DNA of 64,000 bases. It comes from Rikenellaceae bacterium (GTDB lineage Bacteria > Bacteroidota > Bacteroidia > Bacteroidales > UBA932). The stretch is taken from contig CAAGFN010000064.1 in NCBI GenBank assembly GCA_900769145.1, positions 1 to 64,000 of the forward strand. Reading direction: 5' to 3'. Every line of letters starts with the position of its first letter. Within the stretch, counting starts at the first letter, position 1. Shown in pieces: positions 8,884-18,077 of this stretch. The notes beneath the pieces were generated by a model. That model saw only the letters and a program-made list of their open reading frames with translations. It was not told the origin of the DNA and ran no database searches. The position numbers were made by a program, and so were the translations under genes.

Positions 8884-10627
8884 ATTTTTCCAGAAGTTTA
8901 GAGATTGTTTCCTGATATTTCTCGAATGACTCGCTGTGGAATTCCGCATAGTTCATCTGGCGGAGATAGTTGATGAGCTCCTTGAAGAAGTTGCGGCACT
9001 GCTCGAAGTCTTTGAAGCTGTAGTCCAGCTTGCAGATGTCGAGAATGAGATTGAGCATATATTTCTGGCGCTCCACAGGACAGAGGCTGTCCACTGCGTC
9101 GAATGCGTCCTGCTGGAGGAACACGAAGTCGAGAAGTTCCGACTTCCAGAATGTCTCGTGATATCCAATCGGCACACCGTCGTCTCCGAGAATGTTGATC
9201 TGCTCGGCGGCATCACGTCCTTGGCGGATGATGTTCTTGGCCTTGTTGACCTTCTCTACCCAGCCCGGCTCCACCTTGCCGTCGAGATATTCCTTGATTT
9301 CAGGGTACTCGAGATACTTGGAGTAAGAGTCGATAGGGTTCACGGCAGGGTATCTCTTCTGGTCCGCACGGTTCTGCTCAAGGGCGTAGAAGCAACGTGC
9401 GGCCTTCTTGGTGGACTCTGTCACCGGCTCCTTGAGGTTACCTCCGGAAGGTGACACAGTTCCGATGAAGGTCACGGCACCTGTCTGTCCGTTGTTGAGG
9501 ACTACCATACCTGCCCTTGCATAGAAGTTGGAAATGATGGCCGAGAGGTCAACCGGGAACGCATCGGCGCCCGGGAGTTCCTCCATACGGTTCGACATTT
9601 CCCTGAGGGCCTGTGCCCAGCGGGATGTGGAGTCGGCGAGGAGGAGACATTTCAGGCCCATTGCCCTGTAGTACTCGCAGATTGTCATTGCGGTATATAC
9701 GGATGCCTCGCGGGCAGCCACAGGCATGTTGGATGTGTTGCAGATGATGGTGGTCCTCTCCATCAGGTGGCGTCCTGTATGCGGGTCGATGAGCTCAGGG
9801 AACTCGGTGAAGATCTCCACGACCTCGTTGGCACGCTCTCCGCAGGCAGCCATCACGATGACGTCGGCGTCTCCCTGCTTTGCAATGGCGTGCTGGAGCA
9901 CTGTCTTTCCGCATCCGAAAGGTCCCGGGATGAAGCCGGTACCGCCCTCGGCGATAGGGTTGAGGGTATCGATTACCCTGACTCCAGTCTCCATAATCTT
10001 GTTAGGCCTAGGCTTCTCGATGTAGTTCTTGATAGCCACTTTGGCAGGCCATTTCTGCACCATTGTCACAGCTACATCCTCGCCTTCTGCATTGGTAAGC
10101 ACTGCGATGGTGTGGTCAATGTTGTACTGTCCGGCATCAGCCACTGATTTCACGGTGTACTCTCCCTTGAATGCGAAAGGCACCATTATCTTGTGAGGCA
10201 GCCAGCCTTCCTTGACCTCTCCGAGCCAGTCTGCAGCGATTACCTTGTCGCCGGCCTTGGCTATAGGTGTGAAATCCCAGAGCTTGTCGTGGTCGAGAGG
10301 CAATGTGTACTCGCCTCTCTTGAGGAACACGCCCTCCATTGTGGTGAGGTTGTTCTGGAGACCGTCATAGACGCTGGACATGAGGCCTGGGCCGAGGGTA
10401 ACCTCGAGCATCTTGCCTTCAAACTCCACAGAGTCTCCGTTCTTTAGTCCGCGGGTGCTTTCAAACACCTGCACGGAGGCATATCTGCCCTTCACCTTGA
10501 TGACCTCCGCCAGAAGCTTCGTGTCGCCCAAGGTAATGTAGCAGAGCTCGTTCTCGGCCACCGGACCGTTCACTTCCACGGTCACGAGGTTCGAGACGAT
10601 GCCCGTTACTTTTCCTGTTGTTTTCAT
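8873..10627 (-). CDS. ntpA: V-type ATPase subunit A (catalytic)
   Basis: 584 residues, normal for the family. It has an N-terminal beta-barrel domain, the bulge insertion at about residues 110-200, and the catalytic core with Walker A GPFGCGKT (Lys241). The family signature PSGGNLKEPVTESTKK follows downstream. It hydrolyses or synthesises ATP at the A/B interface in the cytoplasm. It lies 65 bases downstream of the DUF2764 gene and is translationally coupled to subunit B. Confidence 0.95.
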   Translation of the reverse strand: MKTTGKVTGIVSNLVTVEVNGPVAENELCYITLGDTKLLAEVIKVKGRYASVQVFESTRGLKNGDSVEFEGKMLEVTLGPGLMSSVYDGLQNNLTTMEGVFLKRGEYTLPLDHDKLWDFTPIAKAGDKVIAADWLGEVKEGWLPHKIMVPFAFKGEYTVKSVADAGQYNIDHTIAVLTNAEGEDVAVTMVQKWPAKVAIKNYIEKPRPNKIMETGVRVIDTLNPIAEGGTGFIPGPFGCGKTVLQHAIAKQGDADVIVMAACGERANEVVEIFTEFPELIDPHTGRHLMERTTIICNTSNMPVAAREASVYTAMTICEYYRAMGLKCLLLADSTSRWAQALREMSNRMEELPGADAFPVDLSAIISNFYARAGMVVLNNGQTGAVTFIGTVSPSGGNLKEPVTESTKKAARCFYALEQNRADQKRYPAVNPIDSYSKYLEYPEIKEYLDGKVEPGWVEKVNKAKNIIRQGRDAAEQINILGDDGVPIGYHETFWKSELLDFVFLQQDAFDAVDSLCPVERQKYMLNLILDICKLDYSFKDFEQCRNFFKELINYLRQMNYAEFHSESFEKYQETISKLLEKYGK

Positions 10628-10692
10628 TATCTTTCTGTGTTTTTATTTTCCATTTTCATCCTGCCGGTCGTGCCGGCGGCGGATTGTCCGGC

Positions 10693-11304
10693 TCAGGATA
10701 CTGCCTTGTCCGCAGCCTCCCTGACCCCGGTGTATGAGCCTCTGACTTCCTTGACAATGCGGGAGAACATTTCCTTTCCGGTCTCAGGGTCGAGCCGGTT
10801 CCAGCGCATTGCGATATTGAGCCTTGCAATGAATCCGAGTATCGCGTCAATGTCGAAATAGTCGAAGGTGTTGAGCCCTTCAATCTTCTCCCACATCAGG
10901 TCGTCGATGCCCCTTTCACGGCCGAGGATGTCCCTGCTTCCAAGCACTGCAGCAAGCCTTGCACTCTCCTCGAACTCGTTCTCGTCCGTGAGGAAGATGT
11001 CGGTACCGGCTGGCCTGCCGAGTTCCTTGTTGAGATACTCCACCTTGGCGTTCCTCACATTGAGGTCGAAGCGGAAGTATTCCCTGAGGAACCTGTCCTT
11101 GTGGGACAATGCCTTGAGATAGAAATCCTTGTCGAGATTGTCAGGGACGAATCCCTCCCGCAGGAAGTCTATCAGTTTCCGGTCGCTCTCCGAACAGCCC
11201 TCGCGGAGCCAGTCCACAATGGCGTCACCGGACATTTCTCCGCTTTCTTTCCAGTCGGATGTGATGTCAGGGAGACTTGCGATGAGATATTCGTAATTGT
11301 TCAT
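10693..11304 (-). CDS. DUF2764 protein of the V-ATPase operon
   Basis: 203-residue, mostly helical soluble protein starting MNNYEYLIASLPDIT, matching the DUF2764 family that occurs between subunits E and A in Bacteroidota V-ATPase operons. No gene for the C/d subunit (rotor-to-ring adaptor), F or G is seen in this operon. DUF2764 may therefore take the place of the C-type adaptor, but that is inference from position and size. It lies 11 bases after subunit E. Confidence 0.85.
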   Translation of the reverse strand: MNNYEYLIASLPDITSDWKESGEMSGDAIVDWLREGCSESDRKLIDFLREGFVPDNLDKDFYLKALSHKDRFLREYFRFDLNVRNAKVEYLNKELGRPAGTDIFLTDENEFEESARLAAVLGSRDILGRERGIDDLMWEKIEGLNTFDYFDIDAILGFIARLNIAMRWNRLDPETGKEMFSRIVKEVRGSYTGVREAADKAVS

Positions 11305-11315
11305 TTTGTCAATGG

Positions 11316-11924
11316 TTATTCTCCGAAGAGGAGTTTCTTGGCGGTAGGCCTCAGATATTCTGAGATAAGGCTCTTGAAGGTCTCGTCGGTGAGGCTGATG
11401 AAATAGCTTCCGTCCTTCGGCCCGATGGTGAACCCGCCCGCGATTTTCTTGGAGAATGTGGCTGTGACTCCTGCCCCGAGAATGGAGGAGAGCTCCTTCT
11501 TGACGAACGGCTCGAGAGTCTCCTTGAGGGACTCCGGGAGTACGAGATTGAGATCCTTTGCCTCGTCAGCGCTGAATCCGGCTGCCACGGCCTTGATGAT
11601 TTCCTTGATGAAGGCTTCTTCAGAGAGAGCTTTGCCCACTGCGTCTCCGCTCATCTTGAAGACAATGAGGTCCTCGATGTCTTTCCTGGTGGCCTGGATG
11701 CTCTGGGATGCGGCCATCTTCAGGTCGCCATTGACCTTGGTCGCATAGTCACCGGCATCTTTCTCGGCTTTGGCCACGATGGCGGCTGCCTGCTTCTTGG
11801 CCTCGGCGATGATTTCTTCCGCCTCGGTCCTGGCCTTTGCGAGAATTGCCTCGCCTTCTTCCTTGCCTTTGGACAGGCCCTCATTGTAGAGCTTGTCGGT
11901 CAGTTCTTGCAATCTGTTGTCCAT
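11316..11924 (-). CDS. ntpE: V-type ATPase subunit E (peripheral stalk)
   Basis: 202 residues. The N-terminal half is a charged coiled coil rich in Ala, Glu and Lys (about residues 5-75) and the C-terminal half is a globular domain, the layout of peripheral-stalk subunit E. First gene of the seven-gene operon. Neighbouring subunits and the spacing of the operon support the call more than motifs do, since this subunit is poorly conserved. Confidence 0.85.
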   Translation of the reverse strand: MDNRLQELTDKLYNEGLSKGKEEGEAILAKARTEAEEIIAEAKKQAAAIVAKAEKDAGDYATKVNGDLKMAASQSIQATRKDIEDLIVFKMSGDAVGKALSEEAFIKEIIKAVAAGFSADEAKDLNLVLPESLKETLEPFVKKELSSILGAGVTATFSKKIAGGFTIGPKDGSYFISLTDETFKSLISEYLRPTAKKLLFGE

Positions 11925-11962
11925 TGATATTGAAGATTTAATCGTTTTTCATATACATTCTA

Positions 11963-11970
11963 CAAATATA
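11963..11970 (-). promoter_or_regulatory. -7 element for the V-ATPase operon
   Basis: On the minus strand this reads TATATTTG, a match to TAnnTTTG, 38 bases before the subunit E start. No clear -33 element was found at the expected distance. The divergent promoter of the HTCS gene lies about 100 bases away. Confidence 0.45.
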
Positions 11971-12061
11971 CAATTATTTTTGATATTTCCGCTTACAGTT
12001 TGCAAAGTCTGTGCGAGTTGATTGTTCTAAAAGTAGTTTTCTTTTGCCCTTCCCGGAAATA

Positions 12062-12092
12062 TTGATTGTGATGATAAAAATTCATAAATTTG
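12062..12092 (+). promoter_or_regulatory. Promoter of the HTCS regulator gene
   Basis: TTG (12062-12064) and TAAATTTG (12085-12092) are separated by 20 bases, a good Bacteroidota promoter. It ends 20 bases before the ATG at 12113, which supports that start over an in-frame ATG upstream that would lie outside the transcript. Confidence 0.55.
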
Positions 12093-12112
12093 TAGAATGT
12101 ATAAATAATGTC

Positions 12113-15100
12113 ATGAAAAACTTTTTTACCGTCTGCTTTTCCCTTCTCATGCTTTCAGTGTGCGGTGCGGAAGCAAAATCATCAATGCCGGTGAATGCTG
12201 AGTATTGTTTCCGGTCCATAACGATGGAAGATGGTTTGTCCCATACTACTGTAACCCAGATTGTACAGGACAGGCGCGGCTTCATCTGGTTCGGGACGCA
12301 TAACGGGCTCAACAGATTCGACGGCAAGTCCTTCCGGATATACAACAGCGGCAATTCCAATCTCCAGCGCAATTTCACCTCGGCTCTTATGGAAGACTCT
12401 TCCGGAAGACTGTGGATAGGGACTGATGACGGCGTTTTCCTGTATGATGCGGAGACTGACTCCATCAGGGCGTTGAAGGATATCCCCGAGTCAGGCTTTT
12501 ATCTGGACAGCCAGATAACGGGATTTCAGGAAGATAATGACGGCAATATCTGGATGTCCGCTGAAAAATACGGAATCTTCAAGATTTCTTCAGGGAGCGT
12601 GAAGGCGACCAGAAAAATCAGCACTGTCGGGAAACCCAATATCTTCAGGTTCTTTCTTGACGGGGACAAATTATGGTATTCCAGCTATTCGGACAATCTA
12701 TACGTGACTGATACAACTTTCAGGACTGCGCCAAGACCATTCAGGAATAATCTTGGCGAGGAATTTTTCAAAGGCGATGTCGTGCATCATATCAGTTCTG
12801 ACGGACGGGGCAATATCTATATATCTTCCAAGAGAGGGCTCTTCCGCATTGATGCCGCCACTCTAGAGACGGAGATGCTCGTCAATGACTTTTTCAGGGT
12901 GCATGCCTTTTATTCGGAAAATGAACTCTGGGCAGGAACAGAGTCCGGATTGTACATCCTGGATCTGTCTACCGGGACCAGGGTGCATATCAAGTCTCCC
13001 GAACAGACCAACGAATTCTCCCTCTCGGACAATGCCGTCTATTCTCTCTGCCGGGATTCCGAGGGGGGAATGTGGATAGGCACTTTCTTCGGCGGTGTGA
13101 ACTATTATCCTCCCCGGAATACCCGCTTCGACAAATATTGGCCTCACGATGAGTCACGTTTTTTCGGAAAACGAGTGAGGGAGTTCTGCAAGGATGCTTT
13201 CGGGAGGCTCTGGATAGGTACCGAGGACAAGGGACTTTTCTATATCGACAACGGTTCCGCAGAGATATGCAAATATCAGGATTTCCGGATCGGCACCAAT
13301 ATTCACGGACTCTGCGCTGATGGTGACAAGCTGTGGGTGGGTACATTTTCAGGAGCATTGAACCGCATCGACCTTGAGAAAGGTACCCTTGAGCAATGGG
13401 AATGCGGCGATGAACAATGGCCCCTGCCATCAACAGACGCTTTTACCATCAGGAAGACAAGAGATTCTCTTGTGTGGATAGGGACAACCCTGGGGACGGC
13501 GGTATATGATCCGTCCCGGGGAACTTTCTCTAGAATCGAGGAGTTGGGTGAAGCGTTCGTCTATTATATCTTCGAAGACAGGCTGGGCAGATTATGGTTT
13601 GCAACATACGCGGACGGAATTTATTTCTGCGACCGGAATACGGGGGAGTGGCGTCATTGGACTGCCGACAAGACCAGGCCCGGTGCTCTGCCGGGAAACA
13701 AATTCTGCGACATCTTTGAGGATAGCAGGGGAAGTCTCTGGATTGCTTCTGTGGGAGAGGGGCTGTGCCGGTATGATGAGGCTTCTGGCAGATTCGAGCG
13801 GTTTTCTGCCGCCTGGATGCCAAGTTCCATCATCTACAAGATACTCGAGGACGAGTCAGGCAACCTGTGGGTCTCCACCGGGGACGGTCTGGTATCATTC
13901 AACCCGGATACAGGCTCACATCATATATACACCGTGGCCAATGGGCTGTTGACCAATCAGTTCAATTTCTCATCAGCTTTTGAATGCGACTCGGGAAGAC
14001 TGTGGTTCGGCACCATTTCCGGATTTATTTCTTTCGACCCGAAAACCTTTGTCATCGATGACAATCCCCCAGAATTCGTGGTGACGGATCTGTTTATTTC
14101 CGGTGTAAGGCAATACCCCAATGCCACTGGCTCCCCGCTCAAGACTTCAATTGACCGGACAGGGAGAATTGTCCTGAAGCATTACCAGAACACCTTCTCT
14201 GTCAAGGCCTCTGTGTTGTCCTTCCATGACCCGGACTTGTATCATCTGGAATACCGCATTGATTCAGGACAATGGGAAAGGACCGGGGCTGATAACAGGA
14301 TATATTTCAGCAATCTGCACTCCGGGAGATACAGGCTGGAGATGAGGTGCACCAGAGATGGAATCGTCGCGGTTTCTGACAGCAAGACATTGATAATCAG
14401 GATAAGACCGCCTTTTTACAGATCTGTGGCTGCTTATTTGTTGTACTTCGTCCTGGCCGGAGCGGCGGTTTTTGCCGCATTTCAGTGGTACAGACGCCGG
14501 CAAAAGATACGCAGGGCCATCCAGATGAAGGAATTCGAGTATAAGAAGGAGAAGGAGCTGTATGCTTCGAAAATTGACTTTTTTACAGATGTCGCTCACG
14601 AAATCCGGACTCCTCTGACATTGATCAAATGTCCCCTTGAGAATATGATCCAGTCATCTGATATCCCTGAGAATCTCAAGCAGGACCTCGATGTGATGAG
14701 TATGAATACCGACAGGCTGATGGACCTGGTGAACCAACTTCTGGATTTCAGGAAAATTGAGTCAGGAGGTATTGCTCTCAATATTGTTACCTGCAATGTG
14801 ACCGAACTTCTGGAACGGCACGTGAAGATATTTGAGCCTTATGCTGCCAAGAAGGGGTTGGAATTCAGCGTCAGCATGCCGGGCCCCGTGACGATGTCAG
14901 TTGACTGCGACGCATTCATAAAGATAGTGTCCAACATGCTCAATAATGCGTTCAAATATGCTTCCTCGTATGTGTCTTTCAGGGCCGGCGTGAATGAAGG
15001 ATTCTTCGAAATTGTCACCAACAATGACGGGGATAAGGTTCCCGAGTCGATGATGGAGGAAATTTTCAAGCCGTTCGTCCGCATTGGCTCGGGCGAATTG

Positions 15101-16063
15101 ACAGTATCTCAGGGCTCGGGAATCGGACTGGCCCTGGCCAGGAATCTAGCGGAAGCTCTGGGGGGAACTCTTGCGATGGATGCCTCGCAGAAAGACAACT
15201 GCTTCAGGTTTTCTCTTCCTGTCAACATAGAGCCTGATACTCCTGCCGGACCAGAGTCTCTGGAGCCGGAGAATGCGGAGTCGCTGGTTTCGGAATCTCC
15301 AGCATTGTCCCAGAGGCGTTTCACTGTCCTGGTAGTGGAGGACAATGCGCAGATGCTCTCGATGATTGCCCGCCAGATGGAGGAACACTACAAGGTATAT
15401 ACGGCCAGGAACGGCAATGAGGCAATGGATGTCCTTGCCCTTCATACTGTCAATGTGGTAGTATCCGATGTGATGATGCCCGGGATGGACGGTATGGAAC
15501 TCTGCTCCGCCATTAAGAAATCTCTGGATTTTTCCCACATTCCGGTACTTCTCCTGACAGCCAGGACGGATGTACAGTCCAAGATTGCCGCTATGAATAT
15601 TGGCGCTGACATGTATGTTGACAAACCATTCTCGATGGCCTATCTGCTCGCTTGTGTCGGGAATCTGATCAATGAGAGGGACCGTCTCAGCACGGTTATG
15701 CCGGCCATCATTGCCAATAAGCAGGATGAGGGGACGATGACCAGGGCCGAGGACAAGTTCGTCAGAGATTTGAAGGCCGTGATGGAGGAGAATATGTCCA
15801 ATCCGGATTTCAATGTCCAGATGCTGGCGGACACCCTGTGTATGAGCCGGTCTTCTCTTGCGAGGATAATGAAGTCCACCTTTGACTGTACAGTGATGAC
15901 CTATATCCACAATGAGAGGATGAAGAAGGCCGCGTCCCTTCTCCGGACAGGAAAATACCGGGTCAATCAGGTAATGTATATGACAGGATACAACACGCCT
16001 TCCTATTTCGTGAAGGTCTTCAAGAACAAATACGGCGTCTTGCCGAAAGATTTTATGAAATAA
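12113..16063 (+). CDS. Hybrid two-component system regulator (HTCS) of the glycan locus
   Basis: 1316-residue one-protein signalling system. In order: signal peptide (MKNFFTVCFSLLMLSVCGAEA); a periplasmic sensor of 14 propeller repeats of the GRLWIGTxDG type, enough for two seven-bladed propellers; a Y_Y_Y domain (about 680-755); one membrane helix (about 772-795); histidine kinase with phospho-acceptor His829 in VAHEIRTPL; ATPase with NMLNNAFKYA and GSGIGLALA; receiver domain with Asp1119 in VVSDVMMPGMDG; and a C-terminal AraC-type DNA-binding domain (about 1215-1316). HTCS proteins bind an oligosaccharide from the target glycan in the periplasm and activate the linked locus. The GH43 gene starts 10 bases downstream. 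Confidence 0.95.
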   Translation: MKNFFTVCFSLLMLSVCGAEAKSSMPVNAEYCFRSITMEDGLSHTTVTQIVQDRRGFIWFGTHNGLNRFDGKSFRIYNSGNSNLQRNFTSALMEDSSGRLWIGTDDGVFLYDAETDSIRALKDIPESGFYLDSQITGFQEDNDGNIWMSAEKYGIFKISSGSVKATRKISTVGKPNIFRFFLDGDKLWYSSYSDNLYVTDTTFRTAPRPFRNNLGEEFFKGDVVHHISSDGRGNIYISSKRGLFRIDAATLETEMLVNDFFRVHAFYSENELWAGTESGLYILDLSTGTRVHIKSPEQTNEFSLSDNAVYSLCRDSEGGMWIGTFFGGVNYYPPRNTRFDKYWPHDESRFFGKRVREFCKDAFGRLWIGTEDKGLFYIDNGSAEICKYQDFRIGTNIHGLCADGDKLWVGTFSGALNRIDLEKGTLEQWECGDEQWPLPSTDAFTIRKTRDSLVWIGTTLGTAVYDPSRGTFSRIEELGEAFVYYIFEDRLGRLWFATYADGIYFCDRNTGEWRHWTADKTRPGALPGNKFCDIFEDSRGSLWIASVGEGLCRYDEASGRFERFSAAWMPSSIIYKILEDESGNLWVSTGDGLVSFNPDTGSHHIYTVANGLLTNQFNFSSAFECDSGRLWFGTISGFISFDPKTFVIDDNPPEFVVTDLFISGVRQYPNATGSPLKTSIDRTGRIVLKHYQNTFSVKASVLSFHDPDLYHLEYRIDSGQWERTGADNRIYFSNLHSGRYRLEMRCTRDGIVAVSDSKTLIIRIRPPFYRSVAAYLLYFVLAGAAVFAAFQWYRRRQKIRRAIQMKEFEYKKEKELYASKIDFFTDVAHEIRTPLTLIKCPLENMIQSSDIPENLKQDLDVMSMNTDRLMDLVNQLLDFRKIESGGIALNIVTCNVTELLERHVKIFEPYAAKKGLEFSVSMPGPVTMSVDCDAFIKIVSNMLNNAFKYASSYVSFRAGVNEGFFEIVTNNDGDKVPESMMEEIFKPFVRIGSGELTVSQGSGIGLALARNLAEALGGTLAMDASQKDNCFRFSLPVNIEPDTPAGPESLEPENAESLVSESPALSQRRFTVLVVEDNAQMLSMIARQMEEHYKVYTARNGNEAMDVLALHTVNVVVSDVMMPGMDGMELCSAIKKSLDFSHIPVLLLTARTDVQSKIAAMNIGADMYVDKPFSMAYLLACVGNLINERDRLSTVMPAIIANKQDEGTMTRAEDKFVRDLKAVMEENMSNPDFNVQMLADTLCMSRSSLARIMKSTFDCTVMTYIHNERMKKAASLLRTGKYRVNQVMYMTGYNTPSYFVKVFKNKYGVLPKDFMK

Positions 16064-16073
16064 TCAATAAACT

Positions 16074-17912
16074 ATGATGAAACATTTTTTGACACTGCTC
16101 TGTTGCATGACATTGGGTGTGACGGGAATCGCCGGAGAAAAATCCGGGAAACTGACCATTGCGGACCCTTATATCCTTACGTATGGAGGACGTTATTATG
16201 CTTACGGTACCGGTGGACCTGCCCCTTGGGGAGGCATATCCTGCTTCGTGTCCGATGACCTGAAGACCTGGAAACTCGCATCCCAGGCCCTGAACCCTGA
16301 TGACAGTTATGGGGAGACCGGTTTCTGGGCACCGGAGGTCTATCCTCTGAACGGGAAGTTCTACATGTTCTACACCGCACAGGAACATATCTGCGTGGCA
16401 GTTTCGGACAGCCCTGAAGGCCCTTTCACCCAGGAGGAGAAGAAGCCTGTCAGGGAGGAGAGGAGCATCGACTCGTCCCTTTTCATTGACGAGGACGGCA
16501 CGCCTTACATATATTTCGTCCGTTTCACCGGAGGCAATGTCATCTGGTGCGCGGAGATGACATCTGATTACCGGGCCATCAAGGAGGAAACCCTTACGGA
16601 ATGTGTGAGGGTTTCCGAGCCATGGGAATTGGCCCAGGACTTCAAGGCCAAGGTGGCCGAAGGGCCTTCGGTGTTCAAGCGTAACGGTCGCTACTACCTT
16701 CTTTATTCCGCCAATCATTTCAAGAGCAAGGAATACGGTGTGGGCCTCGCTGTGGCAGACAATCCTTTCGGACCATGGAAGAAGAGCAAGTCCAATCCTG
16801 TTCTCCAGCACGTAGGAGGGCTTCAGGGCACAGGCCACGGAGCTCCGTTTACAGACCTGGATGGCCGGATGAAATATGTCTTCCACTCTCATCTCAATGA
16901 CAGCGTGGTGGCTCCGAGGGTATTCCACATCACTGATATGGAGGTTCGCGGAAAGAAGGTGGTCATGGGAAAGGATTGCCTGACTCCTGTGTATGAGAGT
17001 GGAGAGATGTATTCTAATCCTGTGTCTTCCGAGACGATGCCTGACCCGTCAGTCGTAAAGGCTGATGACGGATGGTTCTATGCATACGCTACAGCCCGCA
17101 ATGTCTCGATAATGAAGTCCCGCGACCTTGTTCATTGGGAGAAGGTGGGAACCGCATTCACCAATGAGACCAGGCCTTCATTCGAACCCAAGGCTGCTAT
17201 CTGGGCACCTGATGTGACCAGGGTAGGGGACAAGTACGTGATGTATTATTCAATGTCGGTTTGGGGCGGCGAGTGGACCTGCGGTATAGGATGCGCCGTG
17301 GCCGACAATCCGGAAGGACCGTTTATTGACAAGGGCAAGATGTTCAGGAGCAATGAGATAGGGGTGAAGAACAGCATTGACCCGTTCTACATAGAGGAGA
17401 ATGGCCGCAAATATCTTTTCTGGGGCAGTTTCAGAGGCATTTTCCGCATTGAGCTGACAGATGACGGTCTTGCTGTAAGACCGGGTTGTGAACCTGTACA
17501 GGTAGCAGGCACCGCATATGAAGGAACCTATATCCACAAGCATGACGGCAAGTATTATTTCTTCGCCTCGGTAGGAAGCTGTTGTGCAGGAGTCAAGAGT
17601 ACCTACAAGACAGTAGTGGGCCGTTCCGACAGCCTTTTCGGCCCTTATGTGGACAAGCAGGGAAGACCAATGATGGAGAACCATCACGAGGTTCTGATTC
17701 ATGGTGACGGCCATTTCGTAGGCACCGGCCACAACTCCGAGATTGTGACCGACGAGGCCGGCAATGACTGGATGCTATATCATTCATTCGTAGTGGACGG
17801 TCCGAAGGGACGTGTCCTGATGATGGACAGGATTGAGTGGAAGGACGGCTGGCCTTATGTCAAGGCATCCAAGCCATCCAGGCAGGCACCTGTGCCTGTG
17901 ATTGGGCTCTGA
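16074..17912 (+). CDS. Glycoside hydrolase with two tandem GH43 domains
   Basis: 612 residues with a signal peptide (MMKHFLTLLCCMTLGVTGIAG) followed by two five-bladed GH43-like propellers, about residues 24-300 and 315-610. Each keeps the family's three acidic residues: Asp31 (IADPYI), Asp133 (SIDSS) and Glu196 (VAEGP) in the first, and Asp324 (MPDPSV), Asp436 (SIDPFY) and Glu483 (YEGTYI) in the second. GH43 enzymes are inverting, mostly exo-acting alpha-L-arabinofuranosidases, beta-xylosidases or beta-galactosidases. The subfamily and sugar cannot be read here. It probably shares a transcript with the HTCS gene. No terminator was seen after it; repeat copy 1 lies 66 bases downstream. Confidence 0.88.
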   Translation: MMKHFLTLLCCMTLGVTGIAGEKSGKLTIADPYILTYGGRYYAYGTGGPAPWGGISCFVSDDLKTWKLASQALNPDDSYGETGFWAPEVYPLNGKFYMFYTAQEHICVAVSDSPEGPFTQEEKKPVREERSIDSSLFIDEDGTPYIYFVRFTGGNVIWCAEMTSDYRAIKEETLTECVRVSEPWELAQDFKAKVAEGPSVFKRNGRYYLLYSANHFKSKEYGVGLAVADNPFGPWKKSKSNPVLQHVGGLQGTGHGAPFTDLDGRMKYVFHSHLNDSVVAPRVFHITDMEVRGKKVVMGKDCLTPVYESGEMYSNPVSSETMPDPSVVKADDGWFYAYATARNVSIMKSRDLVHWEKVGTAFTNETRPSFEPKAAIWAPDVTRVGDKYVMYYSMSVWGGEWTCGIGCAVADNPEGPFIDKGKMFRSNEIGVKNSIDPFYIEENGRKYLFWGSFRGIFRIELTDDGLAVRPGCEPVQVAGTAYEGTYIHKHDGKYYFFASVGSCCAGVKSTYKTVVGRSDSLFGPYVDKQGRPMMENHHEVLIHGDGHFVGTGHNSEIVTDEAGNDWMLYHSFVVDGPKGRVLMMDRIEWKDGWPYVKASKPSRQAPVPVIGL

Positions 17913-17978
17913 CTCCATTAGAGCTTGGATGCCGGTAGGGGCAATACTTGTCTCGAGGCATGTGCCCACAAATAGCTG

Positions 17979-18077
17979 TAGGCCATCAAGGCGAGTCAAA
18001 CTGGTGCGATAAAAGGCATCTTGTCTCACCGTGCTGGCCTACGGTTATGTGTAGTGCTGGCGGGTGAGACAAGATTG
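17979..18077 (+). repeat. 99-bp element repeat, copy 1
   Basis: Begins TAGGCCATCAAGG and ends GAGACAAGATTG. It contains two interlocked inverted repeats: GTAGGCCA (17978-17985) with TGGCCTAC (18035-18042), and ATCTTGTCTCACC (18018-18030) with GGTGAGACAAGAT (18063-18075). It differs from copy 2 only at 18005 (T instead of A). A partial extra match, CTTGTCTC, lies upstream at 17947-17954. Confidence 0.9.

Noticed and set aside
8884..8949. Upstream extension of V-ATPase subunit B
   Set aside because: It lies within the coding region of subunit A in another frame; the Met at 8883 with GGAAAAA upstream matches the family N-terminus.
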